Source: Pseudoxanthomonas sp. PXM01 (lineage in GTDB: Bacteria; Pseudomonadota; Gammaproteobacteria; Xanthomonadales; Xanthomonadaceae). From it: a stretch of 64,000 bases of DNA. Location: the NCBI RefSeq assembly GCF_014851815.1, contig NZ_JACVAJ010000004.1, positions 51,475 through 115,474 on the forward strand, in the 5' to 3' direction. Below the pieces are notes generated by a model. That model ran no database searches. It was not told the origin of the DNA and was given only the letters and a program-made list of their open reading frames with translations. Shown here in pieces: positions 1 to 11,000 of this stretch (positions within the stretch are counted from its first letter, which is position 1; every line of letters starts with the position of its first letter). A program made the translations under genes and the position numbers.

Positions 1-1
1 G

Positions 2-262
2 GTGATCTTCCTGGCCTTCGGCGTCAGCTTCGAGCTGCCGGTGGCCCTGGTGATCATGGTGCTGCTGGGGTGGGTGACGCCGCAGCAGCTGCGCGAGGGC
101 CGTGGCTACGCCATCGTCGGTGTCTTCGTCATCGCCGCGCTGATCACGCCGCCCGACGTGGTGTCGCAGCTGATGCTCGCCATCCCGATGTGCCTGCTGT
201 ACGAGCTGGGCATCATCGCCGCCGGCTGGTTGAAACCGAAACCGGCGCCCGAGACGCCGTAG
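2..262 (+). CDS. tatC: Sec-independent translocase subunit TatC, C-terminal part (5' end outside window)
   Basis: This is the last 86 residues of TatC, the multi-spanning inner-membrane subunit of the twin-arginine translocase that recognises RR signal peptides of folded proteins. Visible are the late transmembrane segments (about residues 1-22 and 38-56 of this fragment) and a conserved FGVSFELPVAL stretch, followed by a short charged cytoplasmic tail. The frame is open to the left edge, so the GTG at position 2 is an internal codon and not the start. It is convergent with the next gene, with a palindromic repeat pair between them. The family call is secure; most of the gene is missing. Confidence 0.88.
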   Translation: MIFLAFGVSFELPVALVIMVLLGWVTPQQLREGRGYAIVGVFVIAALITPPDVVSQLMLAIPMCLLYELGIIAAGWLKPKPAPETP

Positions 263-325
263 TCGCTCGACAAGGCAAGTCCGCCTCCACGGCACCGGCA
301 TGTCCCGAGCGTGGGCGCGCTTTTC

Positions 326-398
326 GTAGAGCGGAGCTTGCTCCGCTTCTCTTCGGCCGACGTCGGTTGGCGGCTCAGCCGAGCAAGCTCGGCTCTAC
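326..398. repeat. Pair of inverted palindromic intergenic repeats
   Basis: Two similar palindromes lie in opposite orientation: GTAGAGCGGAGCTTGCTCCGC at 326-346, and at 376-398 a unit whose reverse complement reads GTAGAGCCGAGCTTGCTCGG. Each can fold into a hairpin, and together they can form a longer cruciform. Elements of this kind are scattered between genes in Xanthomonadaceae. Lying between convergent genes, they may end transcription from both sides. Confidence 0.7.
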
Positions 399-427
399 TG
401 GATGCAGCGTCGGCGCTTGCGCCGGCT

Positions 428-1309
428 TCAGACCTCGATCCGCGAGGGCGCCGTTGGTGCGCCCGGCGTGGCCGCGCCCTCGCCCAGCATCTGTCGCCAT
501 GCGGTGTAGGCGGCACCCGCAAGCACCGGCATCACCAATGCCATCAAGGTGAACTGCCACAGCCCCATTGCGATGGCCCCACCGACGACCAGCGCCAGGA
601 TCGACGCGACCAGCAGCGATCCCATGCCGACCGCGAAGATGGCGATGCCGGCCAGCAGGTAGAACACCAGCATCGCGGTCCAGTTGTGCACGCAGGCGCG
701 CAGGCTGTTGCGCATGGCGTCGATGACGTGCGTGCCGGAGAACAGGATCTGCGGCGACGCAATGAACGTCATCCATTTCACCGCCACGAAGACGACCGCC
801 ACCAGCAACAGCCACAGCAGCAGGCGACCGGCCGGGAGCCCTTCGACCAGTGAGGGGTCGGGCTGGCCGCCGGCGGCCGCGATCGTCTGCATCTTCTGGT
901 AGACATCGGCCAGATGCTGCAGTTGTTCGGTCCCCACCATCACGAACAGCAGCGCGCCCATCACCAGCGCGGCCAGCAGTTGCGGCAACAGCGTCGCCAG
1001 CAGCGCGGGCGCGTGGCCATCGCGGACCGGCTGCAGCAGGTTCGAGGGCTGCGCCGCGCGTCCCTGGTCGACTTCGCGCACGGCCCACAGCATGCCCGCG
1101 AAGAACAGCGGGCCGGCCAGCACCAACAGGAACTGCATCGCCAGCGTCATCGCCGGCAGCGTCACGGCGACCAGCGCCACCACCATCGACATCAATCCCC
1201 ACAGCACAGCAAGCGTGGCCAGCGGCACCGGCGCGCGCTTCAGCAGCGCGAAGCCCGCCAGCAGCCATTCCGCGCCGGCACTGGCCGGCACCTTGTTGAT
1301 CGTCGACAT
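428..1309 (-). CDS. Multi-spanning membrane protein, BPSS1780 family
   Basis: A 293-residue integral membrane protein with about five or six hydrophobic helices (near residues 27-75, 95-125, 155-180, 200-265) and short polar loops. It resembles the BPSS1780/YciC-like family of uncharacterised inner-membrane proteins, which have no assigned reaction. The start at 1309 gives MSTINKVPA; an upstream in-frame extension is possible but lacks the polar N-terminus typical of the family. It follows the amidotransferase gene on the same strand by 31 bases, so the two are probably co-transcribed. No function is inferred. Confidence 0.7.
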   Translation of the reverse strand: MSTINKVPASAGAEWLLAGFALLKRAPVPLATLAVLWGLMSMVVALVAVTLPAMTLAMQFLLVLAGPLFFAGMLWAVREVDQGRAAQPSNLLQPVRDGHAPALLATLLPQLLAALVMGALLFVMVGTEQLQHLADVYQKMQTIAAAGGQPDPSLVEGLPAGRLLLWLLLVAVVFVAVKWMTFIASPQILFSGTHVIDAMRNSLRACVHNWTAMLVFYLLAGIAIFAVGMGSLLVASILALVVGGAIAMGLWQFTLMALVMPVLAGAAYTAWRQMLGEGAATPGAPTAPSRIEV

Positions 1310-1340
1310 CGGGGTTCTCTGAGGGGTGTGCAGCGGTGAA

Positions 1341-2072
1341 TCAGCGCGCGTGCAGGCCACGCGCATGGCGGACGAACCGCCGCAATAGTTTGCGGGCTTG
1401 CGGCGCCGCCGTCACGCTGCGGGCGATGGTGCCCGGGCAGCGGCCCTCGCTGCGCAGGTGGTCGGCGCGGGCATGCACGTAGCCGCGCATGTGGTGGGTG
1501 GCGAATTCGGGGTGGAACTGCACGCCCCACGCGCGGTCGCGCCAGCGGAAGGCATGGCACCCGTCCTGCTCGGAGCGCGCCAGCACCGTGGCGCCTTCCG
1601 GCGGCCGCGCCACCGTCTGCACATGGGTGGCGTGGGCGGCGAACTTCAGCGGCAGCGCGGAGAACAGCGGATCGTCCTGCGCATGCGGATGCAGGTCGAT
1701 GTGGACCGTGCCGGACTCGCGCCCGGCCGGGTTGTAGGCGACTTCACCGCCGAGGGCGTGCGCCAGCAACTGGTGTCCGTAGCAGATGCCCAGCAGCGGC
1801 AGGCCTTCATGGGCGGCATCGCGCAGCCAGTCGGCACTGCGCTCGCTCCAGTCGGCGCGATCGGTGACCATCGCGGCGGAGCCGCTGACGATGACGCCGG
1901 CAAAGCCTTCGCGCGAGGGCAAGGCATCGCCGCGCTCGACGTTGGCCACCACGGTTTCGTCCGCTTCCAATCCGGCGGCGACGCGGATCCAGTGCGGGAA
2001 GCCGCCATAGCGCCGCATCGAGCGCACCGGCTGGCCGGTTTCGACGATGAGGAAAGGGGCTTTCACGGGCAT
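1341..2072 (-). CDS. Class I glutamine amidotransferase (GMP synthase-like GATase)
   Basis: A 243-residue stand-alone class I glutamine amidotransferase. The nucleophile elbow is [15 protein letters not shown] (Cys at about residue 98) and the catalytic His lies in WGVQFHPEF, followed by an acidic or polar partner. The fold resembles GuaA N-terminal domains and the YfeJ/'glutamine amidotransferase-related' group, which hydrolyse glutamine or gamma-glutamyl compounds; the acceptor is unknown. The start at 2072 ([13 protein letters not shown]) is chosen because the beta-strand typical of the family begins there; the frame extends upstream only into the divergent glyQ gene. It shares a 91-bp divergent promoter region with glyQ. 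Confidence 0.8.
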   Translation of the reverse strand: MPVKAPFLIVETGQPVRSMRRYGGFPHWIRVAAGLEADETVVANVERGDALPSREGFAGVIVSGSAAMVTDRADWSERSADWLRDAAHEGLPLLGICYGHQLLAHALGGEVAYNPAGRESGTVHIDLHPHAQDDPLFSALPLKFAAHATHVQTVARPPEGATVLARSEQDGCHAFRWRDRAWGVQFHPEFATHHMRGYVHARADHLRSEGRCPGTIARSVTAAPQARKLLRRFVRHARGLHAR

Positions 2073-2103
2073 ATCCACGACGGCGGCGAACGGGCGAAAA
2101 GCG

Positions 2104-2132
2104 GCGGAAGGACAAGGGCTTGCCCGTATACT
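2104..2132 (+). promoter_or_regulatory. Probable glyQ promoter
   Basis: TATACT at 2127-2132 is an excellent -10 element, 31 bases before the glyQ ATG. A weak -35 (CGGAAG, near 2105) lies about 16 bases upstream. The surroundings are AT-rich compared with the flanking genes. Inferred from sequence only. Confidence 0.5.
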
Positions 2133-2163
2133 AGCCCGCTTTTCCGCAGTGCACGATAACGCG

Positions 2164-3095
<932 letters not shown>

Positions 3096-3099
<4 letters not shown>

Positions 3100-3752
3100 T
3101 CCTGATCGGCATGTTCGATTCGCCGTTCGTACGGCGCGTCGCCGTGGCGATGGAGCTGCACGGCGTATCGTTCGAACACCGCGACTGGTCGGTGGGTCGT
3201 GACTTCGACCACATCCGCGAGTACAGCCCGCTCGGGCGCGTGCCTGTGCTGGTGCTGGACGACGGCGAAGCGCTGACCGAGTCGGCGGTGATCCTCGACT
3301 GGCTGGACGGCCAGGCCGCCGAGGGCACCTCGCTGCTGCCGCCGCACGGCGCGCAGCGCCGGCAGGCGCTGAAGCTGGTCGGCTATGCGACCGGCGCCGT
3401 CGAAAAGGCACTGCTGCAGGTGATGGAACGTGTGTTCCGCCCCGCCGAAAAGAGTCACCAGCCCTGGCTCGATCGCTGCCACCTGCAGATGCGCGGCGCC
3501 CTGCAGGTGCTGGATGACGCCTGCGTGGAAGCGGGCGATGCCGACTGGCTGGTCGGCGAGCGCATCGGCCTGGCCGACATCACCCTGGCCTGTTTCTGCA
3601 CCTATGTGCGCGATGCGGTGCCGTTCGACCTGGATGCATTCCCGGCGTTGTCCGCGCGCGTCGCGCGTTACGAGGCGTTGCCGGTGTTGCAGAAGTACTA
3701 CGTGCCGTTCGATGCGCCGGTTCCCGGTGCCGCGGCCCCCGCGAAGGATTGA
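3096..3752 (+). CDS. Glutathione S-transferase family protein
   Basis: A 218-residue cytosolic GST-fold protein. The N-terminal thioredoxin-like domain (residues 1-80) starts [14 protein letters not shown], carrying the Ser active-site region, and includes [11 protein letters not shown] (cis-Pro) and [11 protein letters not shown], which bind glutathione. The helical C-terminal domain contains [19 protein letters not shown] at 3096 overlaps the glyQ stop by four bases; ATG at 3111 would cut into the first beta-strand. It sits between glyQ and glyS, so it is probably translationally coupled. The substrate is unknown; this placement inside the gly operon is seen in related bacteria. Confidence 0.88.
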
Positions 3753-3754
3753 AG

Positions 3755-5986
3755 ATGAGCCAGACCTCCTCCCTGCTGATCGAACTGGGCACCGAAGAGC
3801 TGCCGGTCAAGGCGCTGCCCGGCCTGGCGCAGGCCTTCTTCGATGGCGTGACCACGGCGCTGGAGAAGCGTGGCATCGGTTTCGAACGTGGCGACGCCAA
3901 GCCGCTGTACACCCCGCGCCGCCTGGCGGTGCTGCTGCCGGCGGTGGACGTGGAGCAACCGGAGCAGAAGTCCGAAGTGCTCGGCCCGTACCTCAACATC
4001 GCGCTGGACGCGAACGGCGCGCCGACCAAGGCGCTGGAAGGCTTCGCCGCCAAAGCCGGCATCGACTGGACGCAGCTGGAACGCACCACCGACGGCAAGG
4101 GCGAACGCTTCGTCCATCGCGCGGTGAAGCCCGGCGCGAAGACCGCCGACCTGCTGGCCGAGATCGTGCGCGAAGCGCTGGCCGGCATGCCGATCCCCAA
4201 GCCGATGCGCTGGGGCGACCACGACTACGCGTTCGCGCGGCCGGTGCACTGGCTGGTGCTGCTGCTGGGCAAGGACGTGGTGCCGGCCGAGGTGCTGGGC
4301 GTGACGTCCGACCGGATGAGCCGCGGCCATCGCTTCGAGCACGACAAGCCGGTGTGGATCAACACTCCCGACGAGTATGTCTTCGCCCTTGAAGGCGCGA
4401 AGGTGCTGGTCGATCCCGATGCCCGCCGCGCGCGCATCGTCGATGAAGTGCAGAAGGCCGCGGCGCAGGCCGGCGGCAGCGCGCGCGTCACCGACGACAA
4501 CCTGGAACAGGTGGTCTGCCTGACCGAATGGCCGGCGGCGGTGCTGTGCAGTTTCGAGTCCGCGTTCCTGGCCGTGCCGCAGGAAGCGCTGATCGAGACG
4601 ATGGAGATCAACCAGAAGTTCTTCCCGGTGCTTAGCGACGGCGGCAAGCTGACCGAGCACTTCATCGGCATCGCGAACATCCAGTCGCAGGACGTGGCGG
4701 AAGTGCGCAAGGGCTACGAGCGCGTGATCCGTCCGCGCTTCGCCGATGCGAAGTTCTTCTTCGACGAAGACCTGAAGCAGGGCCTCGCGTCGATGGGCGA
4801 CGGCCTGAAGACCGTCACCTACCAGGCCAAGCTGGGCAGCGTGGCCGACAAGGTCGCGCGCGTGGCCGCGCTGGCAGAAACCATCGCCACGCAGATCGGC
4901 GCCGATCCGGCGCAGGCGCGCCGCGCCGCCGAACTGGCGAAGAACGACCTGCAGTCGCGGATGGTTAACGAATTCCCGGAACTGCAGGGCATCGCCGGCC
5001 GCCACTACGCCATCGCCGCCGGCGAGCCGAAAGAGATCGCGCTGGCCATCGACGAGGCCTACCAGCCGCGCTTCGCCGGCGACGACATCGCGCTGTCGCC
5101 GCTGGGCAAGGTGCTGGCCATCGCCGAGCGCCTGGACACGCTCGCCGGTGGATTCGCCGCGGGGTTGAAGCCGACCGGCAACAAGGATCCGTTTGCCTTG
5201 CGCCGTAATGCGCTGGGGTTGGCGAGGACGGTGATCGAGAGTGGGTTCAATCTGGACCTGAAGACCTTGCTCGCGTCCGCCGTGGGCCAAGCATCGCTCG
5301 CCATCGCCGAAACCAGTCCGCAGGACGCCAGCAAGGTCAAGGATCATTTCAAAGGCACCGGGATCTCCGTCGCCGATGCGGCAAGTGCTGAACAAGGCTG
5401 GGTCGCTACGCATCTCAGCAAGTTCTTCTCCGAGAAAGGCCAGACCTTGCATTTCCTGGAGTCTGGCTCGATCGCCAACGACCTCTACGACTTCATCCTC
5501 GACCGCCTGCGCAGCTACTACGCCGACAAGGGCGTGCCGGCCGCGCACTTCACCGCGGTCGCGGAACTGAAGCCGGCCTCGCTTTACGACTTCGACACGC
5601 GCCTGGATGCCATCGGGACCTTCGCCACGCTGCCGGAGGCCGAAGCACTGGCTGCCGCCAACAAGCGCATCGGCAACATCCTCAAGAAGGCCGACATCGC
5701 CATCCCGCACGCGATCGACCGCACGCTGCTGAACGACCCGGCCGAAAGCGCACTGGCCGAAGCGGTGGAAGCCGTACTCGGCGAGACCGACGAAGCCCTG
5801 CACCACCACGACTACGTGACCGTACTGAACCACCTCGCACGCCTGCGCCCGCAGGTCGATGCGTTCTTCGATGGCGTGATGGTCAACGCCGACGACTTGG
5901 CCGTGCGCGCCAACCGCCTGGCCCTGCTGAAGCGCCTGGCCGATCGCTTCCGTGCGGTGGCGGCGATCGAGCATCTGTCGAACTGA
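3755..5986 (+). CDS. glyS: Glycyl-tRNA synthetase beta subunit
   Basis: The beta subunit of the alpha2-beta2 glycyl-tRNA synthetase, 743 residues against about 690 in E. coli. It binds tRNA and supports catalysis by GlyQ. Recognisable are the N-terminal [16 protein letters not shown], the central [10 protein letters not shown] and [18 protein letters not shown] segments (residues about 290-350), the HD-like region, and the C-terminal DALR-type anticodon-binding domain ending [24 protein letters not shown]. The ATG at 3755 lies just after the GST stop; a TTG two codons earlier is less likely. The reading frame is intact. Confidence 0.95.
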   Translation: MSQTSSLLIELGTEELPVKALPGLAQAFFDGVTTALEKRGIGFERGDAKPLYTPRRLAVLLPAVDVEQPEQKSEVLGPYLNIALDANGAPTKALEGFAAKAGIDWTQLERTTDGKGERFVHRAVKPGAKTADLLAEIVREALAGMPIPKPMRWGDHDYAFARPVHWLVLLLGKDVVPAEVLGVTSDRMSRGHRFEHDKPVWINTPDEYVFALEGAKVLVDPDARRARIVDEVQKAAAQAGGSARVTDDNLEQVVCLTEWPAAVLCSFESAFLAVPQEALIETMEINQKFFPVLSDGGKLTEHFIGIANIQSQDVAEVRKGYERVIRPRFADAKFFFDEDLKQGLASMGDGLKTVTYQAKLGSVADKVARVAALAETIATQIGADPAQARRAAELAKNDLQSRMVNEFPELQGIAGRHYAIAAGEPKEIALAIDEAYQPRFAGDDIALSPLGKVLAIAERLDTLAGGFAAGLKPTGNKDPFALRRNALGLARTVIESGFNLDLKTLLASAVGQASLAIAETSPQDASKVKDHFKGTGISVADAASAEQGWVATHLSKFFSEKGQTLHFLESGSIANDLYDFILDRLRSYYADKGVPAAHFTAVAELKPASLYDFDTRLDAIGTFATLPEAEALAAANKRIGNILKKADIAIPHAIDRTLLNDPAESALAEAVEAVLGETDEALHHHDYVTVLNHLARLRPQVDAFFDGVMVNADDLAVRANRLALLKRLADRFRAVAAIEHLSN

Positions 5987-6000
5987 CGTCCTCGCCATGC

Positions 6001-6133
6001 GCCCCCTCCCCTGCTTGCGGGGGAGGGCTGGGGTGGGGGCAAGCGCGATGCAGGGCTCGCTCACAGAACCCTCGTCTGTGTCGTGTCGCCTTTGCCCCCA
6101 TCCCAACCTTCCCCCGCGCGCGGGGGAAGGAGC
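6001..6133. repeat. Inverted pair of GC-rich REP-like elements
   Basis: A unit of about 40 bases at 6001-6040, with the core CCCCTGCTTGCGGGGGAGGG, recurs inverted at about 6094-6133 with a CCCCCGCGCGCGGGGG core. Each half is a strong hairpin, and the halves pair with each other. This arrangement is common between genes in Xanthomonas and relatives. It lies downstream of glyS and may protect or end its mRNA. No gene is seen in 5987-6225. Confidence 0.7.
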
Positions 6134-6225
6134 GCATCGCGATGATCGAAGGCTTCCGTGAACGATGCGCTGCGTGATCGCGCACCCCTTCACCCTGCTT
6201 AACCTGCACCGGGTATCCTCCCCGC

Positions 6226-8010
6226 ATGCGTCGATTCCCCCGCTTCGCCACCTTCGTCGTCCTGCTCGCCGCCACGGCTCCGGCCTGGGCCGCGGCCATC
6301 GTCGACAAGGTGCAGGTCGAAGGGCTGGACGACGAGTTGATGGTCGAGAACATCAACGCCGCGCTGTCGCTGAACGACTCGCTGGGCAAGCGGCTGGGCG
6401 AATCGCGGCTGGAGTACCTGCTGGGCGAAGCCGTCGCTGAAACGCGCGAAGCGCTGGAGCCGTTCGGCTATTACTCGCCCACCGTCACCCTCGACGCGCC
6501 CCGCACCGAGGGCGCCGAGGACGAACGCCTGACGGTGACCGTGCGTGTCGATCTCGGCGAACCGGTACGCGTGCGCAAACGCGACCTCTCCATCGAGGGC
6601 GAGGGTGGCGACGACCGCTACCTCAAGGAAGACCTGGCGGCGTTCGCACCGGATGTCGGCGACGTCTTCGACCACACCACCTACGAGGCGAGCAAGCTGG
6701 CCATCGTGCGGCGCCTCGCCGATCGCGGTTACTTCGATGCCGACTTCACCCACCGGCGCGTCGAGGTCACGCGCGCCGACCACGCCGCCGACATCGCACT
6801 GGGCTGGGTCAGCGGCATCCGTTACGACATGGGCGCCACCACCTTCCACCAGGACAAGTTCGATCCCGGCCTGCTGGAGAAGCTGGTGTACTGGGAAGAA
6901 GGCAGCTACTTCCACCAGGGCAAGCTGGATCGCCTGCGCGAGTCGCTGGTGGGACTGGACTACTTCTCCAGCATCGACATCCAGGCCAATCCCGACAAGG
7001 CCGAGGACGGCCGCGTGCCGATCGACGTGAACCTGGAGCTCGCCAAGCGCGACATCTACACCGCCGGCCTCAGCTACGGCACCGAGAGTGGTCCCGGTAT
7101 CCGGCTGGGCCTGGACCGTCGCTACGTCAATTCGCGCGGACACAAGCTGTCCACCCACCTGGACTACGCGCAGAAGCGCAAGACGCTGCTGACGCAGTAC
7201 CGCATCCCGGCGTTCAAGTGGCTGGACGGCTGGTACACCGTCGGCGTACAGGCCAGCGATGAGCAGACCGACTACATCGACCTGCGCCATGTCGAGTTCA
7301 CCGGCAGTCGCAGCGGCCAGGTCAGCGAGGACTGGACGGCGGTCGCGTCGATCCATGCGCTGCGCGAACGCTGGCGCTACGTCGAGAACGATCCGCTCAC
7401 CGGCCTGCCCGATACCACCGTGCAGTACGCCACGTTCACCTACCCGTCGCTGCGCGCGGACTACACCAACTCGCCGGTGGGTTCGAACCGACCCGACCAG
7501 CTGGCCGGCTCCATCCTGCTGCGCGGCGGCGTGGACGGCGCGGGGTCGGACGCCAACTTCATGCAGTTCCACATGCGTGCGCGGTGGTCGCAGCGCTACA
7601 AGACCAACAGCGCGCTGATCGTGCGCGGCGAGTACGGACACACCTTCACCAGCTCGCTGGTGGCGATGCCGCCGTCGCTGCGCTTCTTCGCCGGTGGCGA
7701 CCGCAGCATCCGCGGCTACGCCTGGCGCGAAGTCGGCCCGCGCCGCGGCGACTATGCGCTGGGTGCGAAGAACGTGCTGACCGGCAGCGTCGAGTACGAG
7801 CTGTATCCGAACGGCGGACCGTTCGGCGGCGCCGTCTTCGTCGACACCGGCAGCGCCTTCGACGGTACGCGTCCCGACCTGAGCACCGGCGTAGGCATCG
7901 GCTTCCGCTGGCGCTCGCCGGTGGGACCGGTGCGGCTCGACGTGGCGCATGGCCTCAACGACCCGGATTCCAGCTTCCAGATCTACCTCAACATCGGGAC
8001 GGATCTGTGA
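6226..8010 (+). CDS. tamA: TamA, Omp85-family outer-membrane assembly protein
   Basis: A 594-residue Omp85/BamA-superfamily protein. It has a signal peptide (residues 1-22, ending AWA), three POTRA-like domains (about 24-260), and a 16-strand beta-barrel that includes the conserved RFFAGGDRSIRGYAWREVGP lid-loop/strand region (about 483-502) and the GIGFRWRSPVGPVRLDVAHGL C-terminal motif, ending in an outer-membrane sorting signal. With TamB it spans the envelope and supports insertion of autotransporters and lipid transport. TamB starts inside the tamA stop codon, which argues for tight co-translation. Intact. Confidence 0.93.
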   Translation: MRRFPRFATFVVLLAATAPAWAAAIVDKVQVEGLDDELMVENINAALSLNDSLGKRLGESRLEYLLGEAVAETREALEPFGYYSPTVTLDAPRTEGAEDERLTVTVRVDLGEPVRVRKRDLSIEGEGGDDRYLKEDLAAFAPDVGDVFDHTTYEASKLAIVRRLADRGYFDADFTHRRVEVTRADHAADIALGWVSGIRYDMGATTFHQDKFDPGLLEKLVYWEEGSYFHQGKLDRLRESLVGLDYFSSIDIQANPDKAEDGRVPIDVNLELAKRDIYTAGLSYGTESGPGIRLGLDRRYVNSRGHKLSTHLDYAQKRKTLLTQYRIPAFKWLDGWYTVGVQASDEQTDYIDLRHVEFTGSRSGQVSEDWTAVASIHALRERWRYVENDPLTGLPDTTVQYATFTYPSLRADYTNSPVGSNRPDQLAGSILLRGGVDGAGSDANFMQFHMRARWSQRYKTNSALIVRGEYGHTFTSSLVAMPPSLRFFAGGDRSIRGYAWREVGPRRGDYALGAKNVLTGSVEYELYPNGGPFGGAVFVDTGSAFDGTRPDLSTGVGIGFRWRSPVGPVRLDVAHGLNDPDSSFQIYLNIGTDL

Positions 8011-11000
8011 GGAAGCACAAGCTCCCGGACAACCTCACGCCCGAAGAGCGCGACGCGCGCATCGCCGAACTGCGCGCGCGCCGCAAGGCACGCATGCGCA
8101 CGCTGGCGATCCGCAGCGCGATCGGCACCGGCATCCTCACCGTCCTGTTATGCATCGGCCTGTACTGGCTGCTGCAGACCGTCGCGGGCCGCGACGTGCT
8201 GCTGGCGCAGATCAAGGCACGCCTGCCGGCGGACGCTTCGTTGAACTACCGCGAAGCGGAGGGACCCATCGCCGGCCCGCTGACCTTGCGCGGCGTCGAC
8301 TTCCGCTGGGACAAGATCCGCTTCACCGCCGACGAGGTCTACCTGGAGCCGGACCTGCGTCCGCTGCTCGGCAAGCGCCTGCGCCTGGACGTGCTGAAAC
8401 TGCGCGGCGCGATGCTCGACGTGCCCGAAAGCGACGAGCCGTTCGAACTGCCGCACTGGCCCGACCTGCTGCCGCAGATCGAGATGCCGCTGGCCATCCA
8501 GGCGGACCGGCTGGAGATCGACCGCTTCCTGGTCCGCCAGAGCGGCCAGCCGGTCATCGACATCACGCATGCCAGCGGCGGCATCGATATCGGCAACGGC
8601 TACGTGATCGCCGAGAAGCTGGCCATCGCCAGCGATCGTGGCGCTTTCGGGGTGCACGGCAGTTACGCGCCGCGCGACGGCTACGCGACCGACCTCACGG
8701 CCACCGGCGTGTTCCCCGCCCCGCTCGGACGCACGCCGGCCCGCATCGGGCTGGTGGCGCGCGGCAACCGCGCACGCATGAATGTCGGCGTGTCCGGCGC
8801 CGCGCCCGCGCCGCTGCGGGCGACGCTCACCCTGCGCGGCGAGACGAGACCGACGTGGAACTTCGCGGCGAAGAGCGAAGCCCTGGACCTTTCACTGCTC
8901 GGCGTGATGGACGACAGCACGCCGGTGTCGTTCGACCTGGTCGCCAAGGGCGCCGGTGGCGCTGCCGACCTGCAGGGCACCGTGCAGCAGGGCGATATCG
9001 CGGTCGTCATCGAACCCTCGCATGCACGCATCGATGGCGAAGTGCTGACCGTGGAGCCGCTGGCGATCCGCGCGTTCGATGGTTACGCCTCGCTGCGCGG
9101 CCGTGCCGACTTCACCGTGCCGGAGAATCCCGAGTTCCGCTTCGCCGTCAACGCGCGCGGCCTGCGCTGGGGCACCGAGGCGGACAGCATGATCGGCGCC
9201 GAGGGCGACTTCGGCGTCGCCGGCAAGCTGGAGGCATGGGCAGCGCTGGGCAAGGCCACGCTGACGCGCGGCGACGACAGCGCCGTGCTGGAGTTCGATG
9301 GCAGCGGCAACGCCGAGCGCGCGCAGGTGAAGACGCTGCGCGCCACCATGCCGACCGGCACGCTGGATGCCACCGGCACCGTCGGCTGGTCGCCGGTACT
9401 GGACTGGGATGTCACCGCCACGCTGGCCGGATTCGATCCCGGCTATTTCGCGGCAGGCTGGAACGGCAACGTGTCCGGCGAGCTGGCCTCGAAGGGACAG
9501 CAGCGCGAGGACGGCCTGTTCAAAGGCACATTGGATGTCCCGAGACTCACCGGCCGCCTGCGCGATCGCCCGCTGGATGCGCGCGGCACGTTCGCCCTGG
9601 ACGGCAACAACGGCTCGGGCGATCTCGCGCTGTCGCTCGGCGGCAGCCGCGTCACCGCGAATGGCAAGGTCGGCGACACGCTGGACGTGGACGCCGCGTT
9701 GAGTCCGCTGAACCTGGCGGACCTGCTGCCAGAGGCCAGTGGCACGTTGGCCGGCACGGTCAATCTCACCGGCGCACGCACCGCACCGAACATCGACGCC
9801 GACCTCGGCGGCGAGAACCTGCGCTGGAACGACTGGAGCGCGGGCACGCTGAGCCTGCGCGGGCGCCTGCCGTGGCGCAGCGGCGACGGCGATCTCGCCC
9901 TGCAGGGCAGTGCGGTGGATGTCGGCACCGTGCTGGACAACGTGACCCTCAATGCGCGTGGCGCGGTGGAAGATCTGCGCTTCGACGGCGACGCCCGCAA
10001 TGCCATGGGCGCGGTCGCGTTGTCGGGCACGGTAGAAAAGCGCGGTGCCAATTGGCAGGGCTCGCTGGACGCGCTGCGTATCGCACCGTCCAAGGGCAAT
10101 CCGTGGACGCTGCGGCAGCCTGCCCGCTTCGCGCAGAACGGCGCCAACTGGACGCTGTCGGAAAGCTGCCTCGGTTCGGACATCGGCGGTGCGCTCTGCG
10201 CCAGCGCCAACTGGCCGCGCCAGGGACTCGAAGTGCGCGGCGAAGCGCTGTCGCTGGCGCTGGTGCAACCGTGGCTGCCGCCGGCCGATGGTCGTCCGCT
10301 GACGCTGCGCGGCGAGTTCACGCTGGATGCGACGCTGCGCCCGGCCGGCAACGCCTGGCAGGGCGAGGTGCATCTGGCCTCGCTCGATGGCGGCCTGAAG
10401 ATGGGCACCACCGCGCGCGGCGAGATCATCCGCTACGACAACTTCACCCTCGATGTGGATTTCACTCCGCAGCGGATCCAGGGCCGCCTCGGCACCGGCT
10501 TCAAGGGCGACGGCTATGTCGATGCGACCTTCAATACCGGCTGGGATGCGTTCGCGCCGCTGAAGGGCGACCTGTACTTCCACAACTCGCGCCTGTTCTG
10601 GATGGAGCTGTTCTCGCCGGACCTGGTGCGCCCGCAAGGCAAGCTGGCCGGCCATATCGGCGTCGCCGGCACGCGCGGCCACCCACTGCTGAGCGGTGAG
10701 GCCACGCTGACCGAGTTCACCGGCGAACTGCCGGCGCTCGGCGTGTCGCTGACCGATGGCGGCGCCGAGCTGGTCGCGCTGTCCGACGGCAGCGCGCGTA
10801 TCGACGGCAGCATGAAGACGGTGTCGTCCACCGGCGGCACCGGCACCGGCGGCGTGCTCAACGTGGCCGGCACGCTGGGCTGGAACAACGACACCACGCC
10901 GCTGCAGTTCCAGGTGCGCGGCGACAACGTGCTGGTCTCCGACACCACCGACCTGCGTGCGGTCGCCTCGCCGAACATCCAGGTGGGCTTCGCCGACAAC

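Noticed and set aside
3698..6193. Long leftward open frame across glyS
   Set aside because: Shadow of glyS in high-GC DNA; glyS matches its family along the whole length.
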